From Acidobacteriota bacterium (GTDB taxonomy: Bacteria > Acidobacteriota > Vicinamibacteria > Vicinamibacterales > JAFNAJ01), in NCBI GenBank assembly GCA_023384575.1, contig JAHDVP010000013.1, positions 34,278-98,277 of the forward strand: 64,000 nt of DNA. Reading direction: 5' to 3'. Of the stretch, positions 35,570 to 43,196 are shown piece after piece (position 1 is the stretch's first letter; the number at the start of each line of letters is the position of its first letter). A program made the position numbers and the translations under genes. A model generated the notes under the pieces. That model was not told where the DNA came from. It saw nothing but the letters and a program-made list of their open reading frames with translations, and made no database searches.

Positions 35570-38281
35570 ATGCACACGACCGAGGTCGAAGTCCGCAGCG
35601 ACTGGCACGAGTTGGCTGCCGAGGACGCGGTCCGGTTACTGAACGTCGACGTCCGCCTGGGCCTGGCGACGGCCGAGGCGGTCACCCGGCGGGAGCGGTA
35701 CGGACCGAACCGGCTGCCCGAGGGCAAGCGCAAGGGGCCGATCGAGCGCTTCCTGCTCCAGTTCCACAACGTCCTCATCTACGTCCTGCTCGCGGCCGCC
35801 GTGGTCACGCTGCTGCTCGGGCACCTGATCGACACGGGAGTGATCCTCGCCGTCGTCGTGGTGAACGCCGTCATCGGGTTCATCCAGGAAGGCAAGGCGG
35901 AGAAGGCGCTCGCGGCCATCCGCAGCATGCTGTCGGTCGAGGCGGTCGTCACGCGCGACGGTGAGCGGGCGACGGTCCCGGCCGAGGATCTGGTCCCCGG
36001 TGATCTCGTCCACTTGAAGTCGGGCGACAAGATCCCTGCCGACCTGCGCCTCGTGAAGTCACGGTCGCTGCGAGTCGAGGAGGCGGCGCTCACCGGCGAG
36101 TCGCAGCCCGTCGAGAAGTCGGTGGCCCCGGTGCCCGCCGACGCCGTGCTCGGCGACCGGACGTCGATGTGCTACTCCGGCACGCTCGTCACCTACGGCC
36201 AGGCGACGGGGGTCGTCATCGCCACCGGCGCCCACACCGAGCTCGGCCGGATCAACGCGCTCGTCGCGGCCGCGCCGACGCTCGTGACCCCGCTGCTGCG
36301 CCAGGTGGCGCGCTTCGGCCACGCCCTGACGATCGTCATCCTCTCCCTTTCGGCGCTCGTGCTGCCGTTCGCCCTGTTCGTTCGCGACTATTCCTTCGGC
36401 GAGGCGTTCCTGGCCGTGGTCGGCCTCGCCGTGGCCGCCATCCCCGAGGGGCTGCCGGCGATCATGACGATCACGCTCGCGATTGGCGTGCAGGCGATGG
36501 CCCGCCGCCGGGCCATCATCCGCCGCCTGCCGGCCGTCGAGACGCTGGGCTCGGTCACCGTCATCTGCTCCGACAAGACCGGTACGCTCACGCGCAACGA
36601 GATGACCGTGGCGAGCGTCGTGACGGCGAGCCACCGCTTCGAAGTGTCGGGTGTGGGCTACCAGCCGCTGGGCGAGTTCACCCTCGACGTCGAAGACATC
36701 GCGCCGGCCGATCACCCGCCGATCGTCGACCTCGCGCGTGTCGGGTTGCTCTGCAACGACACGCGCGTGCGCGAGAGTGGCGGCCAGTGGAAGGTCGAGG
36801 GCGATCCGACCGAGGGGGCGCTCGTGGTGCTCGGCCGGAAGGCGGGTCTCGACCCGGCGGGTGAGGCGGCGGCCCATCCGCGGCTCGATTCGGTGCCGTT
36901 CGAGTCGGAACACAAGTTCATGGCGACGCTGCACGAGGGCCCCGGCGGCCGGGTGGTGTTCCTCAAGGGCGCGCCGGAGCGCGTGCTCGACCTGTCGTGG
37001 CGGCAGCGGCGTGGCACCGACGACGAGCCGCTCGATCGCGGCTACTGGAACCACGCGATGGAGCACATCGCCAACCGCGGCGAGCGCGTGCTGGCGCTGG
37101 CCCAGCGCCCGGCGCCGGGAGCCGGCGACCAGATCGACTTCAACGCCGTCACCGAGGGCGGCTTCGTGTTCCTCGGGCTGGCGGGCATCATCGACCCGCC
37201 GCGCGACGAGGCCATCGCGGCCATCCGCACGTGCCACGACGCCGGCATCGTGGTGAAGATGATCACGGGCGACCATGCCTTGACCGCGGGGGCGATTGCC
37301 TCGCAGCTCGGACTCGGCGCGTCCGGCGTGATCACCGGGGCCGAGCTCGACGCCACGCCCGACGAGGCGCTGCCAGACCTCGCCGCGAAGACACACGTGT
37401 TCGCCCGGACGACGCCCGAGGACAAGCTGCGTCTCGTCAGGGCGTTGCAGGCGCGCGGGAAGATCGTGGCGATGACGGGTGACGGCGTCAACGACGCGCC
37501 GGCGCTCAAGTCGGCCGACGTCGGCATCGCCATGGGCATCAAGGGCACCGAGGCCGCGAAGGAGGCCTCCGAGATGGTGCTCGCCGACGACAACTTCGCG
37601 TCGATTGCGCACGCCGTCGAAGAGGGGCGCACGGTCTACGACAACCTGAAGAAGGCCATTCTCTTCATTCTGCCCACCAACGGCGCCGAGGCGCTGGTCA
37701 TCGTGTTCGCGATCCTGGCCGGGCTCGAGCTGCCCATCACGCCCGTGCAGATCCTCTGGGTGAACATGATCACCGCCGTCACCCTCGCGCTGGCGCTGGC
37801 CTTCGAGCCGTCCGAGCGCGACGTGATGCGACGGCCGCCGCGCGAGCCGCGCGAGTCGCTGCTGCCACCGTTCTTCCTCTGGCGAATCGCGTTCGTGTCG
37901 GTGCTCATCATGCTCGGGACGATGGCCGTGTTCGAGTGGACGCTGGAGCGATCGGGCGACATCGACACGGCGCGCACCGCGGCGGTCGCCATGCTGGTGC
38001 TCGGCGAGATGTTCTACCTGCTGAACAGCCGGTTCATGCTCGAGTCGTCGCTGCGTGCCGACCTGTTGACGGCGAACCCGTACGTGATCTACGCGCTGGG
38101 CGTGGTGTTCTTCGCGCAGCTGCTCTTCACCTACACGCCCATCATGAACACCTGGTTCACGTCGACCCCGCTCGACGCCGCCATCTGGATGCCGATGTTC
38201 GCCATCGGCCTCGCGGTGTTCGCGCTCGTCGAGGTCGAGAAGGCGGTGATCCGCCGCCGGCGCGAGCGGCGAGGGTCCTGA
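35570..38281 (+). CDS. P2-type cation-transporting ATPase
   Basis: A 903-residue P-type ATPase with all landmarks: the cation_ATPase_N segment, actuator 'ALTGESQPVEK', M4 'AAIPEGLPAIMTITLAIG', phosphorylation site 'CSDKTGTLTRNEMTV', nucleotide-domain 'KGAPERVLDL', hinge 'MTGDGVNDAPALK', and M6 'VQILWVNMITAVTLALALAFEP'. The PEGLPA motif places it with P2-type Ca2+ or Na+/K+ pumps; ion choice cannot be fixed from sequence alone. ATG 35570 has AAGGGG upstream, and the upstream open frame is antisense noise. The nearby Mrp clusters suggest a joint role in Na+ or Ca2+ balance, which is an inference. Confidence 0.92.
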   Translation: MHTTEVEVRSDWHELAAEDAVRLLNVDVRLGLATAEAVTRRERYGPNRLPEGKRKGPIERFLLQFHNVLIYVLLAAAVVTLLLGHLIDTGVILAVVVVNAVIGFIQEGKAEKALAAIRSMLSVEAVVTRDGERATVPAEDLVPGDLVHLKSGDKIPADLRLVKSRSLRVEEAALTGESQPVEKSVAPVPADAVLGDRTSMCYSGTLVTYGQATGVVIATGAHTELGRINALVAAAPTLVTPLLRQVARFGHALTIVILSLSALVLPFALFVRDYSFGEAFLAVVGLAVAAIPEGLPAIMTITLAIGVQAMARRRAIIRRLPAVETLGSVTVICSDKTGTLTRNEMTVASVVTASHRFEVSGVGYQPLGEFTLDVEDIAPADHPPIVDLARVGLLCNDTRVRESGGQWKVEGDPTEGALVVLGRKAGLDPAGEAAAHPRLDSVPFESEHKFMATLHEGPGGRVVFLKGAPERVLDLSWRQRRGTDDEPLDRGYWNHAMEHIANRGERVLALAQRPAPGAGDQIDFNAVTEGGFVFLGLAGIIDPPRDEAIAAIRTCHDAGIVVKMITGDHALTAGAIASQLGLGASGVITGAELDATPDEALPDLAAKTHVFARTTPEDKLRLVRALQARGKIVAMTGDGVNDAPALKSADVGIAMGIKGTEAAKEASEMVLADDNFASIAHAVEEGRTVYDNLKKAILFILPTNGAEALVIVFAILAGLELPITPVQILWVNMITAVTLALALAFEPSERDVMRRPPREPRESLLPPFFLWRIAFVSVLIMLGTMAVFEWTLERSGDIDTARTAAVAMLVLGEMFYLLNSRFMLESSLRADLLTANPYVIYALGVVFFAQLLFTYTPIMNTWFTSTPLDAAIWMPMFAIGLAVFALVEVEKAVIRRRRERRGS

Positions 38282-38332
38282 GCCCGCGCGCCCGGTGCGA
38301 TCCCGAGGAAGGGCCTGGCCGCCGGACTCCTG

Positions 38333-38338
38333 TACAAT
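38333..38338 (+). promoter_or_regulatory. -10-like hexamer ahead of dedA-family gene
   Basis: TACAAT (5 of 6 consensus) ends 11 bases before the ATG at 38350, so a message from it would have a leader of about 5 bases and no ribosome-binding site. No clear -35 box is seen. Confidence 0.4.
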
Positions 38339-38349
38339 GAAGCTCGACT

Positions 38350-39060
38350 ATGAGCCCGGAGACGGCGGCAGAGTTCCTGGGCACGTGGGGCTACCCCGCC
38401 TACGTGCTGCTCTTCCTGGCCACCGCCTTCGGCCTGCCCGTGACCGAGGACCTGCTGCTGCTCGTGGGCGGGTACCTGGTCGGGGCCGGGATCTTCGCCT
38501 GGCCGCCCACGCTGGTCCTGGCGTACGGCTCGCTGCTCACGAGCGACTTCATCGTCTACACCTACGGCCGGAAACTGCGGGCGCACTCGTTGCGTCACGG
38601 CCCGGTCCGCCGTTTCGTGCGCCCCGGCCGGCTGCGGGTGGCCACACGCTGGTTCGCGCGCTTCGGCGAGAAGACGATCTTCTTCGCCCGGCTCGTGCCG
38701 GGCACCCGCCTGATCGTCTTTCTTTGCGCCGGCATACGGGCCGTGCCCGCGTGGAAGTTCCTCGTCTACGATGCGCTGGCCGCACTGATCTGGGTGCCGC
38801 TGATCCTCGGCGTCGGCGTGAAGATCGGCCGCCGCATCGGTGACGCGCAGCGGCTGCTCGAGTGGATCGGGACGCGCGTCACGTGGATCCTGCTCGCGGT
38901 CGCGCTGCTCGTGTTGATCCGTCACCTCGTCCTGGTGCGGCGGCCGCCGATCGCCGACAGCGAGGTCGATCAGGTCGGCGGGTTCCGGCCGTCGAATGGC
39001 AACGGGCGGCCGCGGCTCGACCGGCGCAACGGCCCGCGCGCCGCGGCGCCGACCGAGTGA
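38350..39060 (+). CDS. DedA family membrane protein
   Basis: A 236-residue protein with about 5 hydrophobic segments and the DedA/SNARE-associated core: 'LLFLATAFGLPVTEDLLLLVGGYLVGAG' (Glu-Asp in the first re-entrant region), 'YGRKL', 'RWFARFGEKTIFFARLVPGTRLIVFLCAGI' (F..R..PG.R), and a final helix. The C-terminal 35 residues are polar and Arg/Gly-rich. DedA proteins act as lipid scramblases or undecaprenyl-phosphate flippases in the inner membrane and affect membrane potential. No Shine-Dalgarno sequence is evident. Confidence 0.92.
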   Translation: MSPETAAEFLGTWGYPAYVLLFLATAFGLPVTEDLLLLVGGYLVGAGIFAWPPTLVLAYGSLLTSDFIVYTYGRKLRAHSLRHGPVRRFVRPGRLRVATRWFARFGEKTIFFARLVPGTRLIVFLCAGIRAVPAWKFLVYDALAALIWVPLILGVGVKIGRRIGDAQRLLEWIGTRVTWILLAVALLVLIRHLVLVRRPPIADSEVDQVGGFRPSNGNGRPRLDRRNGPRAAAPTE

Positions 39061-39075
39061 CGGGCCGGCGCCGAG

Positions 39076-39546
39076 TCACGTACCGGCCGGGCCTTCGAGC
39101 CAGCGTGTGAGCGCGTCGATGGCGAGCGGCAGGTCACGCCGCAGCACCTCGAACCAGCGGTCCCATCGGGGGCCCGCGACCCCTCCGGCGATCTCGATGT
39201 CGAGCGTGGTGCCCGTCGGGGCGACGGCGCAGGCCACGCGGATCGACATCGGCCCGAGCGGGTCGCCGGCGGGCGGCTGCCAGTAGGCGTCGGCCACGAA
39301 CAGCTCGCGTGCCGACCTGATGTCGATCACGACCCCGTGCAGGACTCCGCCCAGGGGCCCCAGCACGTCGTCGGACGGCCCCTCCGGCCAGGCGATGGCG
39401 AAGACGCCGAGCGGACGGGCGACGACGATGGCCCGTCGGGCGTGCCACCACTGCTCGATGGCGTCGCTATCGCAGAAGGCCTGAAGGACCCGGCCGGGTG
39501 CGGTGGGGATGTCGACGACGAGCTTCACGCCGGGGCGGGTCGGCAT
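39076..39546 (-). CDS. SRPBCC/AHSA1-like domain protein
   Basis: A 156-residue protein with an SRPBCC-like pattern: 'VKLVVDIPTAPGRVLQAFCDSDAIEQWW', 'VFAIAWPEGPSDDVLGPLGGVLHGVVIDI', and a long C-terminal helix 'GPRWDRWFEVLRRDLPLAIDALTRWL'. These proteins form a helix-grip fold that holds hydrophobic ligands. It is convergent with the dedA gene and divergent from the lysine operon. The ligand is unknown. Confidence 0.8.
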   Translation of the reverse strand: MPTRPGVKLVVDIPTAPGRVLQAFCDSDAIEQWWHARRAIVVARPLGVFAIAWPEGPSDDVLGPLGGVLHGVVIDIRSARELFVADAYWQPPAGDPLGPMSIRVACAVAPTGTTLDIEIAGGVAGPRWDRWFEVLRRDLPLAIDALTRWLEGPAGT

Positions 39547-39641
39547 GCGGCGATTCTACTTCGCCCTTCGCCTCACCCGCCTGCGGCCGACATGCGGCTG
39601 ACGGTATCCGGGCATCCGAGCCGTGATCCGTGTCATGACGC

Positions 39642-39670
39642 TTGACGCCGCGCGGGCGCGTTCCTATACT
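39642..39670 (+). promoter_or_regulatory. Sigma-70-type promoter of the lysine operon leader
   Basis: TTGACG (39642-39647), a 17-base spacer, then TATACT (39665-39670): each box is one base from consensus and spacing is ideal. Transcription should start near 39677, about 200 bases ahead of asd and 110 bases ahead of the intrinsic terminator. Confidence 0.85.
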
Positions 39671-39679
39671 GGCGGCCAC

Positions 39680-39766
39680 ATGCAGCCCACCTCCATCGCG
39701 ACTCGAAAGCGGACGACCCGAAAGCGTCGTCGACTCGTCGGGGGTGTGCTCGGGCGTCAGCCGTGA
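39680..39766 (+). CDS. Possible leader peptide (28 residues)
   Basis: An ATG 3 bases after the expected transcription start opens a 28-codon frame beginning MQPTSIATRKRTTRKRRR. It holds four Thr and two Lys codons, products of the aspartate family, and seven Arg codons. Its UGA stop falls in the loop of the second hairpin, the geometry expected for ribosome-controlled attenuation. There is no Shine-Dalgarno site; translation would be leaderless. It may also be a chance frame. Confidence 0.4.
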   Translation: MQPTSIATRKRTTRKRRRLVGGVLGRQP

Positions 39767-39788
39767 CGGCTGGCGACAAGGATGCGAG

Positions 39789-39829
39789 AACCCGCCGACG
39801 AGGCTCAGCCAGTCGGCGGGTTTTTTTTT
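39789..39829 (+). terminator. Intrinsic terminator (attenuator)
   Basis: A perfect stem of 11 bp, AACCCGCCGAC (39789-39799) with GTCGGCGGGTT (39812-39822), has a 12-base loop and is followed by nine T (39821-39829). It lies 50 bases before asd on the same strand, so it must be bypassed for operon expression. Confidence 0.92.
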
Positions 39830-39879
39830 AGGCTGCGGGTTGGCCAGGCGCGTGGGTCCGACCCTGGCGGAGGCGTGCA

Positions 39880-40932
39880 ATGCAGCGAAGGACTGAGGTC
39901 GGCGTGCTCGGCGCGACCGGCATGGTCGGCCAGCAGTTCCTCAATCAGCTCGAGGGCCATCCGTGGTTCGACGCCACGTGGCTCGCGGCCAGCGGACGAT
40001 CCGAAGGCCGGCGGTACGCGGAGGCCGCGCCGTGGCGCCTCTCGGTGCCCCTTCCCGCAGGCCTCGCCGACCGCCAGGTCGAGGCCGCCATGCCGGGACG
40101 AGGCCCGCGCCTGATCTTCTCGGCGCTCGACGCCGCCGTCGCGGGCGACCTCGAGCTCGCCTTCGCCGAGGCCGGCCACATCGTCGTGAGCAACGCGCGC
40201 AATCATCGACTCGACGCGGTCGTCCCGCTGCTCGTTCCCGAGGTCAATGCCGATCACCTCGCCCTGGTACGCAGCCAGGCCAGCCAGAAGGGCTGGAGCG
40301 GCGCGATCGTCACCAACCCGAACTGCTCGACGGTGATGCTCTCGATGGCGCTCGCCCCGCTGCGGATCTTCGGGCTCCGATCGTGCGTGGTCACCACGAT
40401 GCAGGCGGTATCCGGGGCGGGGTATCCCGGCGTGCCGTCCATGGACATCCTCGGCAACCTCATCCCCTTCATCTCCGGCGAGGAGGAGAAGATCGAGGTC
40501 GAGACCCGGAAGATCCTCGGCACGCTGGCCGACGGCGAGGTCGCGTACCACCCGGTCGCCGTCAGCGCGTCGACGACGCGTGTCCCGGTCGTCGACGGCC
40601 ACACCGAGTCGGTGAGCGTGTCGTTCGACGCGTCGCCGACGCTCGACGACGTGCGTGCGGCGCTCGAGGCGTTTCGCGGCCGCCCGCAGGAGCTGTCACT
40701 GCCATCGGCGCCGCCGCGGCCGGTCGTGTACCTGGCCGAGCCCAACCGCCCGCAGCCCCGTCTCGACGCGGAACGCGATCGCGGGATGGCCGTCACGGTG
40801 GGCCGGCTGCGACAGTGTCCGGTCCTCGGCTGCAAGTTCGTCGTGCTCGGCCACAACACGGTGCGAGGGGCCGCCGGCGCCGCGGTGCTCAACGCCGAGT
40901 TGATGCGTGCCGACGGCTGGCTCGATGACTAG
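39880..40932 (+). CDS. asd: Aspartate-semialdehyde dehydrogenase
   Basis: A 350-residue enzyme that reduces aspartyl phosphate to aspartate semialdehyde with NADPH, the branch point to lysine, threonine and methionine. It has the NADP-binding 'VGVLGATGMVGQQFLNQL', the catalytic Cys in 'TNPNCST', 'TMQAVSGAGYPGVPSMDI' and 'LGHNTVRGAAGAAVLNAEL'. These motifs and the length fit the archaeal/fungal-type ASADH rather than the E. coli type. The ATG has GGAGG 7 bases upstream. It heads the lysine operon behind the attenuator. Confidence 0.95.
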   Translation: MQRRTEVGVLGATGMVGQQFLNQLEGHPWFDATWLAASGRSEGRRYAEAAPWRLSVPLPAGLADRQVEAAMPGRGPRLIFSALDAAVAGDLELAFAEAGHIVVSNARNHRLDAVVPLLVPEVNADHLALVRSQASQKGWSGAIVTNPNCSTVMLSMALAPLRIFGLRSCVVTTMQAVSGAGYPGVPSMDILGNLIPFISGEEEKIEVETRKILGTLADGEVAYHPVAVSASTTRVPVVDGHTESVSVSFDASPTLDDVRAALEAFRGRPQELSLPSAPPRPVVYLAEPNRPQPRLDAERDRGMAVTVGRLRQCPVLGCKFVVLGHNTVRGAAGAAVLNAELMRADGWLDD

Positions 40933-40949
40933 CCTCGATTCGACGATCG

Positions 40950-40977
40950 GGCTGCAGGCTGCAGGCTGCAGGCTGCA
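40950..40977. repeat. Four tandem copies of GGCTGCA
   Basis: Four exact 7-base copies lie between asd and lysC, followed by GAC and a CCGGCCTG stretch. Related CCTGCAGCC motifs occur near 13985 and 43130. Confidence 0.8.
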
Positions 40978-41028
40978 GACCACCGGCCTGCACGGTGTTG
41001 CCGTGCCCCGGCCCGGGGGGATGCGGGC

Positions 41029-42414
41029 ATGCGGGTCCTGAAGTTCGGCGGAACCTCGGTCGCCGACGCGGGCGCCGTCCGGCGCCTGCTCGCGATCGTC
41101 GCACGCGAGCGAGAGGCCGCCCGCGAGGGGCCGCTGGTCGTGGTGTCGGCGCTCGCGGGCGTGACCGATCGCCTGCTCGCGGTGGCCGGGCGAGCCGGTG
41201 CGGGCGACGAAGCGGGAGCGTGCGCGCTCGTCGACGACCTCCGGGCGCGCCATCTGGCGCTGCTCGATCTCGTCCCGGACGGCCCCGCACGCGAGGCCCT
41301 GGCGGCGATCGTCGACAGCGAGGTCGCGGTCCTCGAGGGACTCGTGCGGGCGCTCGCGGTGCTGCGCGAGGTGTCGCCGCGCACGCACGACACGGTGGCG
41401 GCCGTCGGCGAGCTGCTCAGCAGTCGTCTGGTGGCGGCGGCGCTCGAGGCCGACGGCCAGCCCGCCGCGTGGGTCGACGCGCGCGAGGTGCTCGTGACGG
41501 CCGACGAGCACACGCAGGCGCCGCCCGACATGGAGGCGACCGGCGCGAAGATCGATGCGCGTCTGCGGCCGCTGCTCGCAGACGGACGCGTTCCGGTCAT
41601 CGGCGGGTTCGTCGGCGCGACCGCCGAGGGCGCGACGACCACGCTCGGCCGTGGCGGCTCCGACTACTCGGCCTCGATCTTCGGCGCGCTGCTCGGTGCG
41701 ACCGAGATCCAGATCTGGACCGACGTCGACGGCATGCTGACCGCCGACCCCCGTCTCGTGCCGGCCGCGCGCCTGGTGTCGGCCCTCTCGTTCGAGGAGG
41801 CCTCGGAGCTCGCGTACTTCGGCGCGAAGGTCCTCCACCCGAGCACGATCCTCCCGGCCGTCGGCCGGCGGATCCCGGTGCGCATCCTCAACTCCCACCG
41901 CCCTGACGTCGCCGGCACGCTCATCACCGCCGGAGCCGACCTGCGAGAGGGGCCGATCGCCGTGGCCTGCAAACGCGAGGTGACGCGCATCGACATCAGC
42001 TCGACGCGCATGCTGATGGCCTACGGGTTCCTCCGCCGGGTATTCGAGGTGTTCGAGCGCCTCCGGACGCCAGTCGACGTCGTGACGACCTCGGAGGTGA
42101 GCGTGTCGGTCACGGTCGACGATGCCAGGCGGCTGCGAGCGATCGCCGAGGCGCTGTCGGGGTTCGCCGAGGTGCGCGTGGCCGAGCACCGAGCGATCGT
42201 GTGCGCCGTGGGCGATGCGTTCGGGCGCGATGCGGCGCTCAGCGCGCAGGTGATCGGCGCGCTCGAGGGACTCCCGCTCGAGATGATCTCGCAGGGAGGC
42301 GCGCGTCGGAACGTGACGGTCGTCGTGCCGGACGATCAGGCGCCTGCCGCCATGCGACGCCTGCACCTGCGATTCTTCGAGTCTTCGCCGGCCGTGGCGA
42401 ACGGAGGGACGTGA
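41029..42414 (+). CDS. lysC: Aspartate kinase
   Basis: A 461-residue monofunctional aspartokinase that phosphorylates aspartate with ATP. It has 'KFGGTSVADAGAV' at the N-terminus, 'GFVGATAEGATTTLGRGGSDYSASI', 'TDVDGMLTADPRLVPAA' and 'FGAKVLHPSTI' in the kinase domain, and a C-terminal pair of ACT domains from about residue 310 ('TRIDISSTRMLMAYGFLRRVFEVF', 'VAEHRAIVCAVGDAFGRD'). ACT pairs bind lysine or threonine for feedback control. The length and single activity resemble LysC of E. coli. The stop overlaps the dapB start (TGATG). Confidence 0.95.
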   Translation: MRVLKFGGTSVADAGAVRRLLAIVAREREAAREGPLVVVSALAGVTDRLLAVAGRAGAGDEAGACALVDDLRARHLALLDLVPDGPAREALAAIVDSEVAVLEGLVRALAVLREVSPRTHDTVAAVGELLSSRLVAAALEADGQPAAWVDAREVLVTADEHTQAPPDMEATGAKIDARLRPLLADGRVPVIGGFVGATAEGATTTLGRGGSDYSASIFGALLGATEIQIWTDVDGMLTADPRLVPAARLVSALSFEEASELAYFGAKVLHPSTILPAVGRRIPVRILNSHRPDVAGTLITAGADLREGPIAVACKREVTRIDISSTRMLMAYGFLRRVFEVFERLRTPVDVVTTSEVSVSVTVDDARRLRAIAEALSGFAEVRVAEHRAIVCAVGDAFGRDAALSAQVIGALEGLPLEMISQGGARRNVTVVVPDDQAPAAMRRLHLRFFESSPAVANGGT

Positions 42415-43106
42415 TGCGCCTGCTCGTCGTCGGACGCGGCCGCATGGGCACGCTGGTCGAGACGCTCGCGCCGTCGTACGGGTTCGAGGTGGTCAAGGCC
42501 ATCGACGAGGACGCGAACGCGGGTGCGGCGGGCCTCACCGCCGAGGTGTGTCGTAGCGTCGACGTCGCCATCGAGTTCACCGTGCCGGCCGCAGCGCCGG
42601 CCAACCTCGCTGCGCTCGCGGCCCACGGCGTCGATGCCGTGGTCGGGACGACGGGCTGGCACGAGCGCGTGCCCGAGCTACGGCAGGTCGTGGCGGACGC
42701 CGGCATCGGCGTGGTCGTGTCGGCGAACTTCTCCGTGGGCGTGGCGCTCTTCGAGCGGCTCGTGGAGCGTGCCGGCGCGCTGATGGCCGGTCATGCGATG
42801 TACGGCGCGTGGATTCACGAACTGCACCACGCCGCCAAGCTCGACGCGCCATCTGGCACGGCGCGGTTGCTCGCTGACGCTCTCTCGCGCAGCGGGTACA
42901 CCGCGCGCGTCGACATCGCGTCGACGCGGGCCGGGGCGATTCCCGGCACGCACACGGTCGGGTTCGACGGCCCGGCCGACACGATCACGCTGACACACGC
43001 GGTCCGCGACCGGGCGACGTTCGCGCACGGGGCGCTCACCGCCGCGCGCTGGGTGGCGGGGCGCCGCGGCTGGTTCACCATGCGCGACGTCGTCGCGCTC
43101 GAGTGA
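42414..43106 (+). CDS. dapB: 4-hydroxy-tetrahydrodipicolinate reductase
   Basis: A 230-residue DapB. It has a shortened Rossmann start 'MRLLVVGRGRMGTLV', the family motif 'DVAIEFTVPAAAPANL', 'DAVVGTTGWHE', 'GVVVSANFSVGVALFERLV', the active-site 'ELHHAAKLDAPSGTA', and 'GTHTVGFDGPADTITLTH'. It reduces the DapA product with NAD(P)H. It is about 35 residues shorter than E. coli DapB, as in many non-proteobacterial forms. The ATG overlaps the lysC stop and has GGAGG upstream. Confidence 0.95.
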   Translation: MRLLVVGRGRMGTLVETLAPSYGFEVVKAIDEDANAGAAGLTAEVCRSVDVAIEFTVPAAAPANLAALAAHGVDAVVGTTGWHERVPELRQVVADAGIGVVVSANFSVGVALFERLVERAGALMAGHAMYGAWIHELHHAAKLDAPSGTARLLADALSRSGYTARVDIASTRAGAIPGTHTVGFDGPADTITLTHAVRDRATFAHGALTAARWVAGRRGWFTMRDVVALE

Positions 43107-43196
43107 CCCGACGACCCATCGACCACCAGGAAGCCTGCAGCCAGGAGCCTGACCAGGAACCAATCCCCCAGTCCCGTCCTCGGAAGGAGTCTCCCC

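Larger units (their letters stand above)
39677..39829 (+). ncRNA. Candidate attenuator/riboswitch leader of asd-lysC-dap operon
   Basis: The RNA between promoter and asd can fold in two ways. Terminating form: a 7-bp stem pairs 39688-39694 with 39740-39746; a hairpin GACGAC...GUCGUC with a GAAA-capped loop lies inside it; an 8-bp hairpin CGUCAGCC/GGCUGGCG follows at about 39755-39775; then the terminator. Antiterminating form: CUCGUCGG (39734-39741) pairs perfectly with CCGACGAG (39795-39802), which takes over the 5' arm of the terminator. The two forms share bases 39740-39741 and 39795-39799, so they exclude each other. Hallmarks of the lysine riboswitch were looked for and not seen. Confidence 0.7.

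Noticed and set aside
39677..39829. Lysine riboswitch (L-box)
   Set aside because: The leader is shorter than usual and I could not find its conserved internal motifs; an Infernal search would settle it.
40950..40977. CRISPR-like repeat
   Set aside because: The 7-base units are directly adjacent with no spacers; no cas gene is present.
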